DNA of 64,000 nucleotides from Acidimicrobiales bacterium (lineage in GTDB: Bacteria > Actinomycetota > Acidimicrobiia > Acidimicrobiales > Acidimicrobilacustridaceae), in NCBI GenBank assembly GCA_025455885.1, contig JALOLR010000001.1, forward strand, positions 9,441 through 73,440. The letters are read 5' to 3'. Within the stretch, counting starts at the first letter, position 1. Each line of letters starts with the position of its first letter. Both the position numbers and the translations under genes were made by a program. The notes under the pieces are model-generated. The model was given only the letters and a program-made list of their open reading frames with translations. It was not told where the DNA came from and ran no database searches. Below are positions 24,184 to 33,417 of the stretch, in pieces.

Positions 24184-26943
24184 TCAGCGGGTGCGGGGGT
24201 CGGGGCTGTCGGCGTCGAGCTCGTGGCGTTTGATGGCGTCGGCCACCGCCGTGGCGTCGACCTCTCCCTCGGCGGCCAGCGCCGAGAGCACCGCCACCTC
24301 GACGTGGGCGGCGTCGGTCTCGAAGAAGCGCCGCAACGCCTCGCGCGTGTCGGACCGACCGAAGCCGTCGGTGCCGAGCGGGACGAAGCGCTTCGGGACG
24401 AACCGGGCGATCTGGTCGGGCACCGACTTCATGAAGTCGGTCACCGCCACGATCGGCCCCGGTGCGGCGCCGAGACGCTCGGCCACGACGCTGGTCCGGT
24501 TCTCGTCGAGGGGGTGCAGGCGGTTCCAGCGCTCGACCTCGAGGGCGTCCTCGCGCAACGTCTTGTACGAGGTGGCCGACCACAGCTCGATCCCGATGCC
24601 CTGCTCGGCCAGCGCCTGCTGCGCGTCTCGGGCGGCGGCCTGCGCGGTGCCCGAGAACACGACCGTGGCCTTCGCCTCGAGACCCTCCGGCGCCCCGCTC
24701 CAGCGGTACAGCCCGCCCACGATGTCGTCGTCGGTGACGCCGTCGGGGCGGGCCGGCATCTCGTAGTTCTCGTTGTAGGCGGTGAGGTAGTAGAAGCCGC
24801 CGTCACCGTGGGTCGAGGTGCCCCCGGGGCCGCCGTACATCCGGTGGAGGCCGTGCTTGATGATCGCCGCCATCTCGTAGGCGAAGGCCGGGTCGTAGGC
24901 GTGGCAGGTCGGCACGGTGGAGGCCAGGACGAGGCTGTGGCCGTCCTGGTGCTGCAGGCCCTCGCCGAGCAGCGTGGTGCGCCCGGCGGTGGCGGCGATG
25001 AGGAAGCCCTTGGCCTGGGCGTCGGCCGCCGCCCAGATGAGGTCGCCCACCCGCTGGAAGCCGAACATCGAGTAGAAGATGAAGAACGGCACCATCGGGA
25101 CGCCGCGGGTGGCGTAGCTGGTGCCGGCGGCGGTGAAGCTGGCCATCGAGCCGGCCTCGGTGATGCCCTCCTCGAGGATCTGGCCATCCTTGCCCTCGAC
25201 GTAGGAGAGCAGCAGCGAGGCGTCGACGGGCTCGTAGAGCTGGCCCGCGGAGGCGTAGATCTTCAGCTCCCGGAACAGGGCGTCCATGCCGAACGTGCGG
25301 GCCTCGTCGGGGATGATCGGGACGACGCGACGCCCGAAGTCGTCGTCGCGGCAGAGGCTGCGCAGCATGCGGGTGAACGCCATGGTGGTCGACACCGCCT
25401 GACCCCCGGACCCGGCGTCGAACTCGGAGAAGGCGGCGTCGGCGGGCATCGCGAGCGGGCGTCGCACCGCCGTCGACCGGGTCGGCACGGGGCCGTCGAG
25501 GGCCTTGCGGCGGCTCACGAGGTACTGGTGCTCCGGGGAGTCCTCGGCCGGCCGGTGGTAGGGCGGGGTGTCCTCGTCGTCGAGGGCGTCGTCGGGGATG
25601 TCGTCGTGGAGGTGGAGCCGTTCGCGCAGGACGCGCAGCTGGGCCATCGACAGCTTCTTGATCTGGTGGGTGGCGTTGCGCCCCTCCACCTCGGAGCCGA
25701 GCGCCCACCCCTTCACCGTCTTGGCGAGGATCACGGTGGGAGCGCCACGGCTCGACGCGGCTGCCTGGTAGGCGGCGTACACCTTCTTGTAGTCGTGGCC
25801 GCCGCGGGGCAGGGCCCGCAGGTCGTCGTCGCTCAGGTGCTCGACGAGCTTGCGCAACCGCGGGTCGGGGCCGAAGAAGTGCTCGCGGATGTAGGACCCC
25901 TCTTCGACGGCATAGCGCTGCCACTCACCGTCGAGGGTGGCGTTCATCTTGGCCAGCAGGATCCCGTCGACGTCGCGGGCCAACAGGTCGTCCCACCCGG
26001 CGCCCCAGATGACCTTGATCACGTTCCAGCCGGCGCCGCGGAAGACCGACTCGAGCTCCTGGATGATCTTGCCGTTCCCGCGGACGGGTCCGTCGAGGCG
26101 CTGCAGGTTGCAGTTGACGACCCACACGAGGTTGTCGAGCTGCTCGCGGCCCGCCAGCGAGATGGACCCGAGCGTCTCGGGCTCGTCGGTCTCGCCGTCG
26201 CCGAGGAAGCACCACACCCGGCTCCCGGTGGTGTCGTCGATGCTGCGGTTGTGGAGGTACTTGTTGAAGCGGGCGTGGTAGATCGAGTTGATCGGGCCGA
26301 GGCCCATCGAGACCGTCGGGAACTCCCAGAAGTCGGGCATCAGCCACGGGTGCGGGTAGCTCGACAGCCCTTCGCCGCCGATCTCGCGGCGGAAGTTGTC
26401 GAGGTGCGTCTCGTCGAGACGGCGCTCGAGGTAGGCCCGGGCGTACACGCCCGGAGCGGCGTGGCCCTGGAAGTACACGTGGTCGCCGGCCAGCCCGTCC
26501 TCCTTGCCCCGGAAGAAGTGGTTGAAGCCGACCTCGTAGAGCATCGCCGAAGAGGCGAACGTCGACAGGTGGCCGCCGATGCCCTCGGCCTCCTTGTTGG
26601 CGTTGATGACCATGACCGCGGCGTTCCAGCGCAGGAAGCGTCGGAGCCGCTTCTCGAGGTACTCGTCGCCGGGGAACCACGGCTGCTCGGTGACCGGGAT
26701 CGTGTTGACGTACGGGGTGGACACCTCGGCGGGCGTGCCGACCTGGCGCTCGCGTGCCCGTTCGGTGAGTCGGCTCACCAGGTAGCGGGCCCGCATCTTC
26801 CCCCGGGCGCTGATGACCGCGTCGAGCGAGTCGAGCCACTCCCCGGTCTCGGCCGGATCGGCGTCGGGGAGCTGGCTGACGTGCTGGTCGAGGTTCACGG
26901 GGACCGCTCTTTCGCAGCTGGGGGCGGGGGGCTCGGAACTCAT
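24184..26943 (-). CDS. aceE: Pyruvate dehydrogenase E1, homodimeric type
   Basis: AceE (919 residues) is the thiamine-diphosphate E1 subunit that decarboxylates pyruvate and acetylates lipoyl-E2. The ThDP/Mg motif is FLGDGETDEPET followed by an Asn-containing VVNCNLQRLDGPV. SYPHPWLMPDFWEFPTVSMGLGP and GHAAPGVYARAYLE are characteristic of the single-chain E1. Length is typical (about 880-930). Its E2 and E3 partners are probably the genes at 46617 and 45164, 18 kb away. A TTACC-N4-GGTAA dyad lies 20 bp upstream of ATG 26943. Confidence 0.96.
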   Translation of the reverse strand: MSSEPPAPSCERAVPVNLDQHVSQLPDADPAETGEWLDSLDAVISARGKMRARYLVSRLTERARERQVGTPAEVSTPYVNTIPVTEQPWFPGDEYLEKRLRRFLRWNAAVMVINANKEAEGIGGHLSTFASSAMLYEVGFNHFFRGKEDGLAGDHVYFQGHAAPGVYARAYLERRLDETHLDNFRREIGGEGLSSYPHPWLMPDFWEFPTVSMGLGPINSIYHARFNKYLHNRSIDDTTGSRVWCFLGDGETDEPETLGSISLAGREQLDNLVWVVNCNLQRLDGPVRGNGKIIQELESVFRGAGWNVIKVIWGAGWDDLLARDVDGILLAKMNATLDGEWQRYAVEEGSYIREHFFGPDPRLRKLVEHLSDDDLRALPRGGHDYKKVYAAYQAAASSRGAPTVILAKTVKGWALGSEVEGRNATHQIKKLSMAQLRVLRERLHLHDDIPDDALDDEDTPPYHRPAEDSPEHQYLVSRRKALDGPVPTRSTAVRRPLAMPADAAFSEFDAGSGGQAVSTTMAFTRMLRSLCRDDDFGRRVVPIIPDEARTFGMDALFRELKIYASAGQLYEPVDASLLLSYVEGKDGQILEEGITEAGSMASFTAAGTSYATRGVPMVPFFIFYSMFGFQRVGDLIWAAADAQAKGFLIAATAGRTTLLGEGLQHQDGHSLVLASTVPTCHAYDPAFAYEMAAIIKHGLHRMYGGPGGTSTHGDGGFYYLTAYNENYEMPARPDGVTDDDIVGGLYRWSGAPEGLEAKATVVFSGTAQAAARDAQQALAEQGIGIELWSATSYKTLREDALEVERWNRLHPLDENRTSVVAERLGAAPGPIVAVTDFMKSVPDQIARFVPKRFVPLGTDGFGRSDTREALRRFFETDAAHVEVAVLSALAAEGEVDATAVADAIKRHELDADSPDPRTR

Positions 26944-26962
26944 GATGCCCCGCCCGTCCCGG

Positions 26963-26976
26963 TTACCGGCGGGTAA
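26963..26976. promoter_or_regulatory. Candidate operator TTACC-N4-GGTAA
   Basis: A perfect 5-bp dyad with 4-bp spacing between the divergent aceE and rnhA genes. The same half-sites and spacing occur at 1652-1665. Confidence 0.4.
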
Positions 26977-27019
26977 GCGTGCGAACAGTCGGTGAACCGG
27001 GCTGTGCGACGCTGGTGCG

Positions 27020-27559
27020 ATGTCGATCGAGGCCTACACCGACGGGGCGTGCAGCGGGAACCCCGGCCCGGGGGGGTGGGCCTGGGCGGTCGGCGAGGGC
27101 ACGTTCGCCAGCGGGTTCGAGGCCCGGACCACCAACCAGCGCATGGAGATCGTGGCCGCCTTCGAGGCGGTGCGGGCGCTGCCCGGGCCGCTCGAGATCG
27201 TGAGCGACTCGACCTACGTGGTGAAGTGCTTCCAGGACCGCTGGTGGGAGGGGTGGCGGCGCCGGGGGTGGCGCAACTCCCAACGCAAGGCCGTCGCCAA
27301 CCGCGACCTCTGGGAGCCCTTCGTCGACCTCGTCCTCGACCGGGGCGACGTCACCTTCCGGTGGGTGAAGGGCCACAGCGGGGACCCGATGAACGACTTC
27401 GTCGACGCCCTGGCCGTCGAGGCGGCCACCAGCCAGTCGGCCCGCTCGGCCGGCGCGCTCCGGACGGCGCCCCGGCCGGGGCGAGCCGCTCGCGCCGACG
27501 CGGTCGATCCCGACGCGGTCGATCCCGACGTGGTCGAGCAGGGCTCGCTGTTCCCGTGA
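27020..27559 (+). CDS. rnhA: Ribonuclease HI
   Basis: RNase HI degrades RNA in RNA-DNA hybrids. The DEDD residues are visible: D8 in AYTDGACSGNPGPGGW, E43 in NQRMEI, D63 in VSDSTYVVKC and D129 in NDFVDALA, with H119 in VKGHSGDPMN. After residue 140 there is a low-complexity tail with a short repeat (DAVDPDAVDPDVV) ending SLFP. The stop overlaps the GTG of the hydantoinase A gene. Confidence 0.94.
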   Translation: MSIEAYTDGACSGNPGPGGWAWAVGEGTFASGFEARTTNQRMEIVAAFEAVRALPGPLEIVSDSTYVVKCFQDRWWEGWRRRGWRNSQRKAVANRDLWEPFVDLVLDRGDVTFRWVKGHSGDPMNDFVDALAVEAATSQSARSAGALRTAPRPGRAARADAVDPDAVDPDVVEQGSLFP

Positions 27560-29427
27560 GGCCCGAGGAGCGCGTCGGCACCGACACGGGCGGCACGTTC
27601 ACCGACGTCGTGACCGCCGACGGGCGCATCACCAAGGTCCCCAGCACCCGCCACGACCCGGGCGAGGCGGTGCGGGCCGCGGTCGCGCACCTGCTCGGCC
27701 CGGCGGTGCCCGACGTCCTGGCCCACGGCACCACCGTGGCCACCAACGCCCTGCTGGAGCGCACGGGCGCCACCGTCGCGCTGGTCACCACCGCCGGGTT
27801 CGCCGACGTCGTCGAGATCGCCCGCCAGGACCGCCCGTCGCTCTACGACCAGACCGTGGTGCGCCCCGAGCCGCTGGTGCCGCGGCACCTGCGTCTCGAG
27901 GTGCAGGAGCGACTGGCCGCCGACGGCACCGTGCTCGTGCCTCTGGGCGAGGTGCCGGCGGTGCCCGACGGTGTGGACGCGGTGGCGGTGTGCTTCCTGC
28001 ACAGCGACCTGCAGCCCGCCCACGAGATGCTGGCCGGCATGGAGCTCGAGGGCCGTGGGCTCGACGTCACCTGCTCGTGCGACGTGAGCCCCGAGTTCCG
28101 CGAGTACGAGCGCACGGTCACCACCGTGGTCAACGCCTACCTGCGCCCCGTCTGTCGGACCTACCTGCGGGGGCTCGAGGGCGCGGCCGGCTCGGTGCAG
28201 GTGATGACCTCGGCCGGCGGTCTGGTGCCTCCCGTCGAGGCCGCCGAGCGGCCCGCCGCACTCTTGTTGTCCGGTCCCGCCGGGGGCGTGCTCGCCGGCG
28301 CGGCCGCCGCAGTGGCCAACGGCTTCGCCGACGCCGTCACCTTCGACATGGGAGGTACGTCGACCGACGTCTGCCTCGTGCTCGGCGGCGAACCGGCCCC
28401 CGCCGCCGGACGGGAGGTGGCCGGCCTCCCCGTGCGGCTGCCGTCGCTCGACATCCACACCATCGGCGCCGGCGGGGGGTCCGTCGCCCGCGTCGACGAC
28501 GGGGGCGCCCTGGTGGTGGGGCCCGAGAGCGCCGGCGCCGAGCCCGGCCCGGCGTGCTACGGCCGGGGCGGCACCCGCCCGACGGTCACCGACGCCGACC
28601 TCGCCCTCGGGCGCATCCCGCCCGACCTGGCCTTCCCGGGGCTCGGGACGCTCGACCTCGTCGCCGCGACGGCCGCCCAAGCCGCCGCCGGTGTGACCCC
28701 GGAGGGGGTCGTCGCCGTCGTCGACGCGGCGATGGAGGAGGCCATCCGGGTGGTCTCGGTGGAGCGCGGCGTCGATCCCCGGGGGCTGGCGCTCGTGGCC
28801 TTCGGCGGTGCCGGGCCGCTGCACGCCTGCGCACTGGCCGACGCCCTCGACATGGCGGCCGTCATCGTGCCGGCCCGCGCCGGGGTGCTCTCGGCGGTGG
28901 GCATCCTGGGGGCGCCCCTCCAGGTGGACCTGGTCCGCTCGGTGCCGGACCCGCTCGACCACGCCGCCGCCCGCGCCGCCGCCGACGAGCTCGTTGCCGA
29001 GGCGCAGCGGCGGCTCCTGGCCCAGGCCCCGGCGCTGCCCGCACCGGAGCACCACGAGATCGCCGGGGGCCTGGTCGAGGTCACCGCCGTCGAGCACCGG
29101 GTGCACACCGACACGGCGTTCGACTGCCGCTACGCCGGGCAGAGCCACGAGCTGGCGGTGCGCCATCCGGGCCGGTTCCACCGTGAACACCGCCTGCGCA
29201 ACGGCTACGAGCGATCCGACCACCCCGTCGAGATCGTGGCGGTGCGCGCCCGGGCCTGGCTGCCGTCGCCGGTCGACGTCGGCGCCCTCGGAACCGTGGA
29301 GCGCGAGCCTGCGGTGGGGCCCGTCGTGATCGCCGAGGAGGACTGCACCATCTGGGTGCCGGAGGGCTGGACCGCCGAACCGGGGGCCGGTGGCGCACTC
29401 GTGCTGCGTCGCCGGGGGACGCCGTGA
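27556..29427 (+). CDS. hyuA: Hydantoinase/oxoprolinase A-type subunit
   Basis: A 623-residue ATP-binding subunit of the HyuA/OplA-N family, predicted to open hydantoin, oxoproline or related cyclic amides, or carboxylate ketones, with ATP. The N-terminal VGTDTGGTFTDVV is the phosphate-binding loop, followed by HGTTVATNALLERTGA, ITSAGG-like VMTSAGGLVPPVEA, VTFDMGGTSTDVCLV, GAGGGSVARVD and FGGAGPLHACALA. It is slightly shorter than the common 680 residues. GTG 27556 overlaps the rnhA stop and begins at the conserved N-terminus. It is coupled to hyuB by GTGA overlap. Confidence 0.92.
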   Translation: MRPEERVGTDTGGTFTDVVTADGRITKVPSTRHDPGEAVRAAVAHLLGPAVPDVLAHGTTVATNALLERTGATVALVTTAGFADVVEIARQDRPSLYDQTVVRPEPLVPRHLRLEVQERLAADGTVLVPLGEVPAVPDGVDAVAVCFLHSDLQPAHEMLAGMELEGRGLDVTCSCDVSPEFREYERTVTTVVNAYLRPVCRTYLRGLEGAAGSVQVMTSAGGLVPPVEAAERPAALLLSGPAGGVLAGAAAAVANGFADAVTFDMGGTSTDVCLVLGGEPAPAAGREVAGLPVRLPSLDIHTIGAGGGSVARVDDGGALVVGPESAGAEPGPACYGRGGTRPTVTDADLALGRIPPDLAFPGLGTLDLVAATAAQAAAGVTPEGVVAVVDAAMEEAIRVVSVERGVDPRGLALVAFGGAGPLHACALADALDMAAVIVPARAGVLSAVGILGAPLQVDLVRSVPDPLDHAAARAAADELVAEAQRRLLAQAPALPAPEHHEIAGGLVEVTAVEHRVHTDTAFDCRYAGQSHELAVRHPGRFHREHRLRNGYERSDHPVEIVAVRARAWLPSPVDVGALGTVEREPAVGPVVIAEEDCTIWVPEGWTAEPGAGGALVLRRRGTP

Positions 29428-30995
29428 CCGCCCTCGATCCGGCCTCGCTCCAGGTGCTCATCGCCCGGCTCACGGGCATCGCCACGGAGATGGGGGCGGT
29501 GCTGGCCCGCAGCGGGTTCAGCCCGAACATCAAGGAGCGCCACGACCACTCGTGCGCGGTGTTCACCGCCGAGGGCGAGATGCTGGTGCAGGCCGAGCAC
29601 ATCCCCGTGCACCTCGGGTCGATGCCGGCGTCGGTGGCCGCCGCCATCGAGCGCTTCGGGCCGGGCACCCCGGGTTGGGACACCGTGGCCGGGGACGACC
29701 AGATCGTGCTCAACGACCCCTTCGCCGGCGGGACGCACCTCAACGACATCACCCTGGTGGCCCCGTGCGTGGCGGACGGGCGACTCGTCGGGTGGGTCGC
29801 CAACCGCGCCCACCACGCCGACGTGGGTGGTGCCGCGCCCGGCTCGATGCCCGCCGACGCCACGGAGATCTTCGCCGAGGGCCTGCGCCTGCCGCCGGTG
29901 CGCCTCACCCCCGAGGTGCGGGCGGTGATCCTGGCCAACTCCCGCACGCCCCACGAACGCCGTGGCGACCTCGACGCGCAGCTGGGCGCCAACCGGCGGG
30001 GCGTCGAACGCCTCGCCGAGCTGGCCGACGCGCCGTTCGCCGAGGTGGTCGCGTACGGGGAGCGACGCATGCGGGCCGCTCTGGCCGCGTTGCCCGACGG
30101 TACGTGGGGCTTCGCCGACGTCGTCGACAGCTTCGGACCCGCCCCGCACCAGCAGGTGGTGACCCACGTGCGGGTCGAGCTCACCGTCGACGGCGACGGC
30201 ATCACCTTCGACCTGACCGCCAGCGACGACCAGCGGGCCGGCAACGTCAACGCCGTGGAGGCGGTGACGGTGAGCGCCGCGGTGTACGCCCTGCGGGCCG
30301 CGCTCGACCCGACCCTGCCGATCAACGGGGGCGCCCTGCGACCGGTGCGGGTGCGCACCCGGCCGGGGTCGATCGTGGCCGCGCTCGAACCCGCGGCGGT
30401 GGGGGCGGGCAACGTGGAGGTGAGCCAGCGCGTCGCCGACGTCTGCCTCGGGGCCCTGGCCCTCGCGCTGCCCGACCGGGTGGGGGCGGCCTCGCAGGGG
30501 ACGATGAACAACGTGCTCGTCGGCGGCCCGGCCGTCGACGGCCGGCCGGCCTGGGTGTACTACGAGACGGTGGCCGGCGGGCAGGGCGGCCGGGTCGACG
30601 GCCCCGGCATGAGCGGCGTGCACACGGCGATGACCAACACCCGCAACACGCCTGTCGAGGCGTTCGAGCGGGCGTTCCCGATGCGGGTCCTGCGCCAACG
30701 CCTGCGGCGGGGGAGCGGCGGGGTCGGGTCGGCCCGGGGCGGGGAGGGCATCGAGCGCGACTTCGAGGTGCTCGTCGACGCCACGGCCTCGCTCATCACC
30801 GAGCGGCGCACGTCCCGGCCGTGGGGCCTGGCCGGCGGCGGCCCGGCGGCCGTGGGGGAGAACTGGCTGCTGCCCGGCGGCGACGAGTCGCGAGCCGAGC
30901 GCCTGCCCGACAAGTGCACGATCCACCTGCGGGCCGGCGACGTCCTGCGCATGCTGACGCCCGGTGGTGGTGGGTGGGGGAGTCCGACCACCTGA
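29424..30995 (+). CDS. hyuB: Hydantoinase/oxoprolinase B-type subunit
   Basis: A 523-residue HyuB-family subunit. Signature stretches are SGFSPNIKERHDHSCAVF, LGSMPASV, QIVLNDPFAGGTHLNDITLV, NRAHHADVGGAAPGSMP and the C-terminal GGQGGRVDGPGMSGVHTAMTNTRNTPVEAFE. The family forms heteromers with HyuA. Exact substrate cannot be told from sequence; hydantoin, 5-oxoproline and acetone/acetophenone carboxylation are all known in the superfamily. Confidence 0.92.
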   Translation: MTALDPASLQVLIARLTGIATEMGAVLARSGFSPNIKERHDHSCAVFTAEGEMLVQAEHIPVHLGSMPASVAAAIERFGPGTPGWDTVAGDDQIVLNDPFAGGTHLNDITLVAPCVADGRLVGWVANRAHHADVGGAAPGSMPADATEIFAEGLRLPPVRLTPEVRAVILANSRTPHERRGDLDAQLGANRRGVERLAELADAPFAEVVAYGERRMRAALAALPDGTWGFADVVDSFGPAPHQQVVTHVRVELTVDGDGITFDLTASDDQRAGNVNAVEAVTVSAAVYALRAALDPTLPINGGALRPVRVRTRPGSIVAALEPAAVGAGNVEVSQRVADVCLGALALALPDRVGAASQGTMNNVLVGGPAVDGRPAWVYYETVAGGQGGRVDGPGMSGVHTAMTNTRNTPVEAFERAFPMRVLRQRLRRGSGGVGSARGGEGIERDFEVLVDATASLITERRTSRPWGLAGGGPAAVGENWLLPGGDESRAERLPDKCTIHLRAGDVLRMLTPGGGGWGSPTT

Positions 30996-31013
30996 CGCCG
31001 GCGACGGTCGGTG

Positions 31014-31973
31014 TCAGTGTGCGGCCGACTGTGCCCCGGGGGCGGGGCGTCGCCTGCGGACCGCCCCCACGGCGACCACGAGCAGGCCGCCCACGACGAG
31101 CCCCACCGCCGCGGAGGCGGCCGTGTTCACGAGCCAGGCCAGGACGCCGCCGACGCCGGCGACGTCGCGAACCGCGTCCTCCAGGTGGTGCACGACGTCG
31201 TAGGGCCCGCCCCAGCCGAGCTCCTGGGCACCGACCAACAGGATGTGGCCGCCCACCCAGAGCATCGCCGCGGTCCCCACCGCCGACAGGACCGCCAAGA
31301 GCTTCGGCATGGCCGCCACCAGCGCGTGTCCGAGGCGCCGCTGGGTGGGCGACTCGCGTGCCACCAGGCGCAGGCCGATGTCGTCCATCTTCACGATCAG
31401 CGCCACGGCGCCGTAGACGAGCACGGTGATCAGCACCCCGACGATGACCAGCACCGCCGCCCGGCGCAGGAACGGCTCCTCGAGCACCTCCTTCAGCGCG
31501 ATGACCATGATCTCGGTGGAGAGGATGAAATCGGTGCGCACCGCACTCGCCACGACGGCCTTCTCGGCCTCGGGGCCGCGCAGCACGGCGGGGACGTCGT
31601 GATCGTGGCGGTGGGCCGGCGAGAGCCGGTGGTGCAGCTTCTCGGCGCCCTCGAAGGCCAGGTAGGCGCCGCCGAACATCAAGATGACCTCGACGAGCAG
31701 CGGCGCCACCGCGCTGAGCAGCAGCGCGGCGGGCAGGATGATCGCCAGCTTGTTGCGCAGCGAGCCGGTGGCGATCTTGCGGATGATGGGCAGCTCGCGG
31801 GATGCCGCCAGGCCCTGCACGTAGGCGGGGGTGACGGCGGCGTCGTCGACGACCACGCCGGCCGCCTTGGCCGAGGCCCGCCCGGCGGCGGCCCCCACGT
31901 CGTCGACCGAGGACATCGCCAGCTTGGCCAACGCCGCCACGTCGTCGAGCAACGCCGCGAGTCCCGATGCCAC
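31014..31973 (-). CDS. DUF808 membrane protein
   Basis: A 319-residue integral membrane protein of the DUF808 (YedI) family. The N-terminal MASGLAALLDDVAALAKLA and DDAAVTPAYVQGL are family signatures, followed by about six hydrophobic segments and the cytoplasmic loop GPEAEKAVVASAVRTDFILSTEIMVIAL. A His-rich loop (HHRLSPAHRHDHD) precedes it. The C-terminus is basic. Function unknown. It converges on hyuB. Confidence 0.88.
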   Translation of the reverse strand: MASGLAALLDDVAALAKLAMSSVDDVGAAAGRASAKAAGVVVDDAAVTPAYVQGLAASRELPIIRKIATGSLRNKLAIILPAALLLSAVAPLLVEVILMFGGAYLAFEGAEKLHHRLSPAHRHDHDVPAVLRGPEAEKAVVASAVRTDFILSTEIMVIALKEVLEEPFLRRAAVLVIVGVLITVLVYGAVALIVKMDDIGLRLVARESPTQRRLGHALVAAMPKLLAVLSAVGTAAMLWVGGHILLVGAQELGWGGPYDVVHHLEDAVRDVAGVGGVLAWLVNTAASAAVGLVVGGLLVVAVGAVRRRRPAPGAQSAAH

Positions 31974-32120
31974 GACTGGCTCCTCCCCGCTCGATCGACG
32001 CGCCGCCGGACCCTAGCGGCCGTCGGGAGGTGTGACCCACGGCGCACCGCCCGGATGTGCCTTCCGAGGCCGCCGGTCGTACTGTGTCAGAAGACCAGCA
32101 CGACCTCGAGGGGGGACCCC

Positions 32121-33353
32121 ATGCTCGGACCCGACGACCGCTACATCGTCATCTCCGCCGACACCCACGCCGGTGGCAGTCACGCCCAGTACCGCGAGTT
32201 CCTCGACGAGAAGTACGTCGCCGACTTCGACGCCTGGCGCGAGAAGTACAAGAACCCGTTCAAGGATCTGAAGGACACCGACCAGCGGGTGCGCAACTGG
32301 GACAGCGAGCGCCGCGACTCCGATCAGAACGGCGACGGTGTCGTGGGCGAGGTCATCTTCCCGAACACGGTGCCCCCGTTCTTCCCGAACTTCGTGCTGT
32401 TCGCCCAGCCGCCCACGCCTGACGAGTACGAGCACCGTCATGCCGGCGTCCAGGCCCACAACCGTTGGTTGGCCGACTACGTTTCGGAGAAGCCGGCCCA
32501 GCGGGCCGGCATCGGCCAGGTCTTCCTGAACGACGTCGACGACGCCATCGCCGACGCCAAGTGGTGCAAGGAGAACGGCCTGCGCGGCGGCATCCTCATC
32601 GGTTCGGTGCCCCCGACGTGCGACTGGATCAAGCCGCTCTACGACCCCGCGTACGACCCGTTGTGGGCGTTCTGCGAGGAGAACGAGATCGTCGTCAACT
32701 CCCACAGCGGCACCGGCGGGCCCGTGTACCAGAAGGCCCCGGCCATGCCGTTGGTGCACTTCCTGGAGATCCCCTTCTACTCCCAGCGCCCGCTGGCCTA
32801 CCTGATCCTCGGCGGCGTCTTCGAGCGCTTCCCGAACCTGAAGTTCACCGTCACCGAGGCCGGTTGCGCCTGGATCCCGCCGTTCCTCACCCAGCTCGAC
32901 GACCTGATGGCCGGCATCCGGTCGAACAAGGTCGGCGAGATGCGCATCGGCGGCGAGCTCGTGCCGCCCCGCTCGGCGTCGGAGTACTTCCAGCAGAGCT
33001 GCTACGTCGGCATCAGCCAGCCCCGTCCGCTCGACGTCGCCGCCGGCCTCAGCGACGCCGTGGGTATCGACCACATCATGTGGGGCAGCGACTACCCCCA
33101 CGACGAGGGCACCTACCCGTACACGACCGAGCACTTCCGCCAGGTGTTCAACGGGCTTCCCCCCGAGCAGGTCCAGCAGATCCTCGCCGGCAACGCCGCA
33201 AAGCTCTACGGGTTCGACCTCGAGGCGCTCCGGCCCCTGGCCGACCAGTTCGGCCCCACCGTCGCCGAGGTCCGGCAACCGCTGACCGAGCTGCCCGCCG
33301 ACGCCAACCAGGCGCTGGTGAACTCGGCCCGCCAGCTCGCCGCCGCCAGCTGA
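32121..33353 (+). CDS. Amidohydrolase family protein
   Basis: A 410-residue TIM-barrel protein of the amidohydrolase-2 (ACMSD-like) family, predicted metal-dependent hydrolase or decarboxylase. The metal/active-site segments are ISADTHAGG near the N-terminus, NSHSGTGG, FTVTEAGCAWIP and the C-terminal WGSDYPHDEGTYP with its Asp. Many such paralogues occur in acyl-CoA-degrading actinobacteria. ATG 32121 follows GAGGGGGG; a TACTGT box lies about 40 bp upstream. A strong hairpin terminator follows. Confidence 0.88.
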   Translation: MLGPDDRYIVISADTHAGGSHAQYREFLDEKYVADFDAWREKYKNPFKDLKDTDQRVRNWDSERRDSDQNGDGVVGEVIFPNTVPPFFPNFVLFAQPPTPDEYEHRHAGVQAHNRWLADYVSEKPAQRAGIGQVFLNDVDDAIADAKWCKENGLRGGILIGSVPPTCDWIKPLYDPAYDPLWAFCEENEIVVNSHSGTGGPVYQKAPAMPLVHFLEIPFYSQRPLAYLILGGVFERFPNLKFTVTEAGCAWIPPFLTQLDDLMAGIRSNKVGEMRIGGELVPPRSASEYFQQSCYVGISQPRPLDVAAGLSDAVGIDHIMWGSDYPHDEGTYPYTTEHFRQVFNGLPPEQVQQILAGNAAKLYGFDLEALRPLADQFGPTVAEVRQPLTELPADANQALVNSARQLAAAS

Positions 33354-33378
33354 CCCACCGGCCGCATCGACGTCGAAC

Positions 33379-33404
33379 GGAGGGCCGGCCCGTGCCGGCC
33401 CTCC
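33379..33404. terminator. Bidirectional terminator hairpin
   Basis: GGAGGGCCGGC and GCCGGCCCTCC form a perfect 11-bp stem with a CCGT loop, followed by TT on the plus strand. It lies between the convergent amidohydrolase and glycosyltransferase genes. Confidence 0.75.
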
Positions 33405-33417
33405 TTCGCGTCAGCGT

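Noticed and set aside
27556-29427. Fusion of RNase H and hydantoinase A from ATG 26992
   Set aside because: The upstream part of that frame is out of frame with the RNase H gene and lacks similarity; a GTGA overlap explains the junction.
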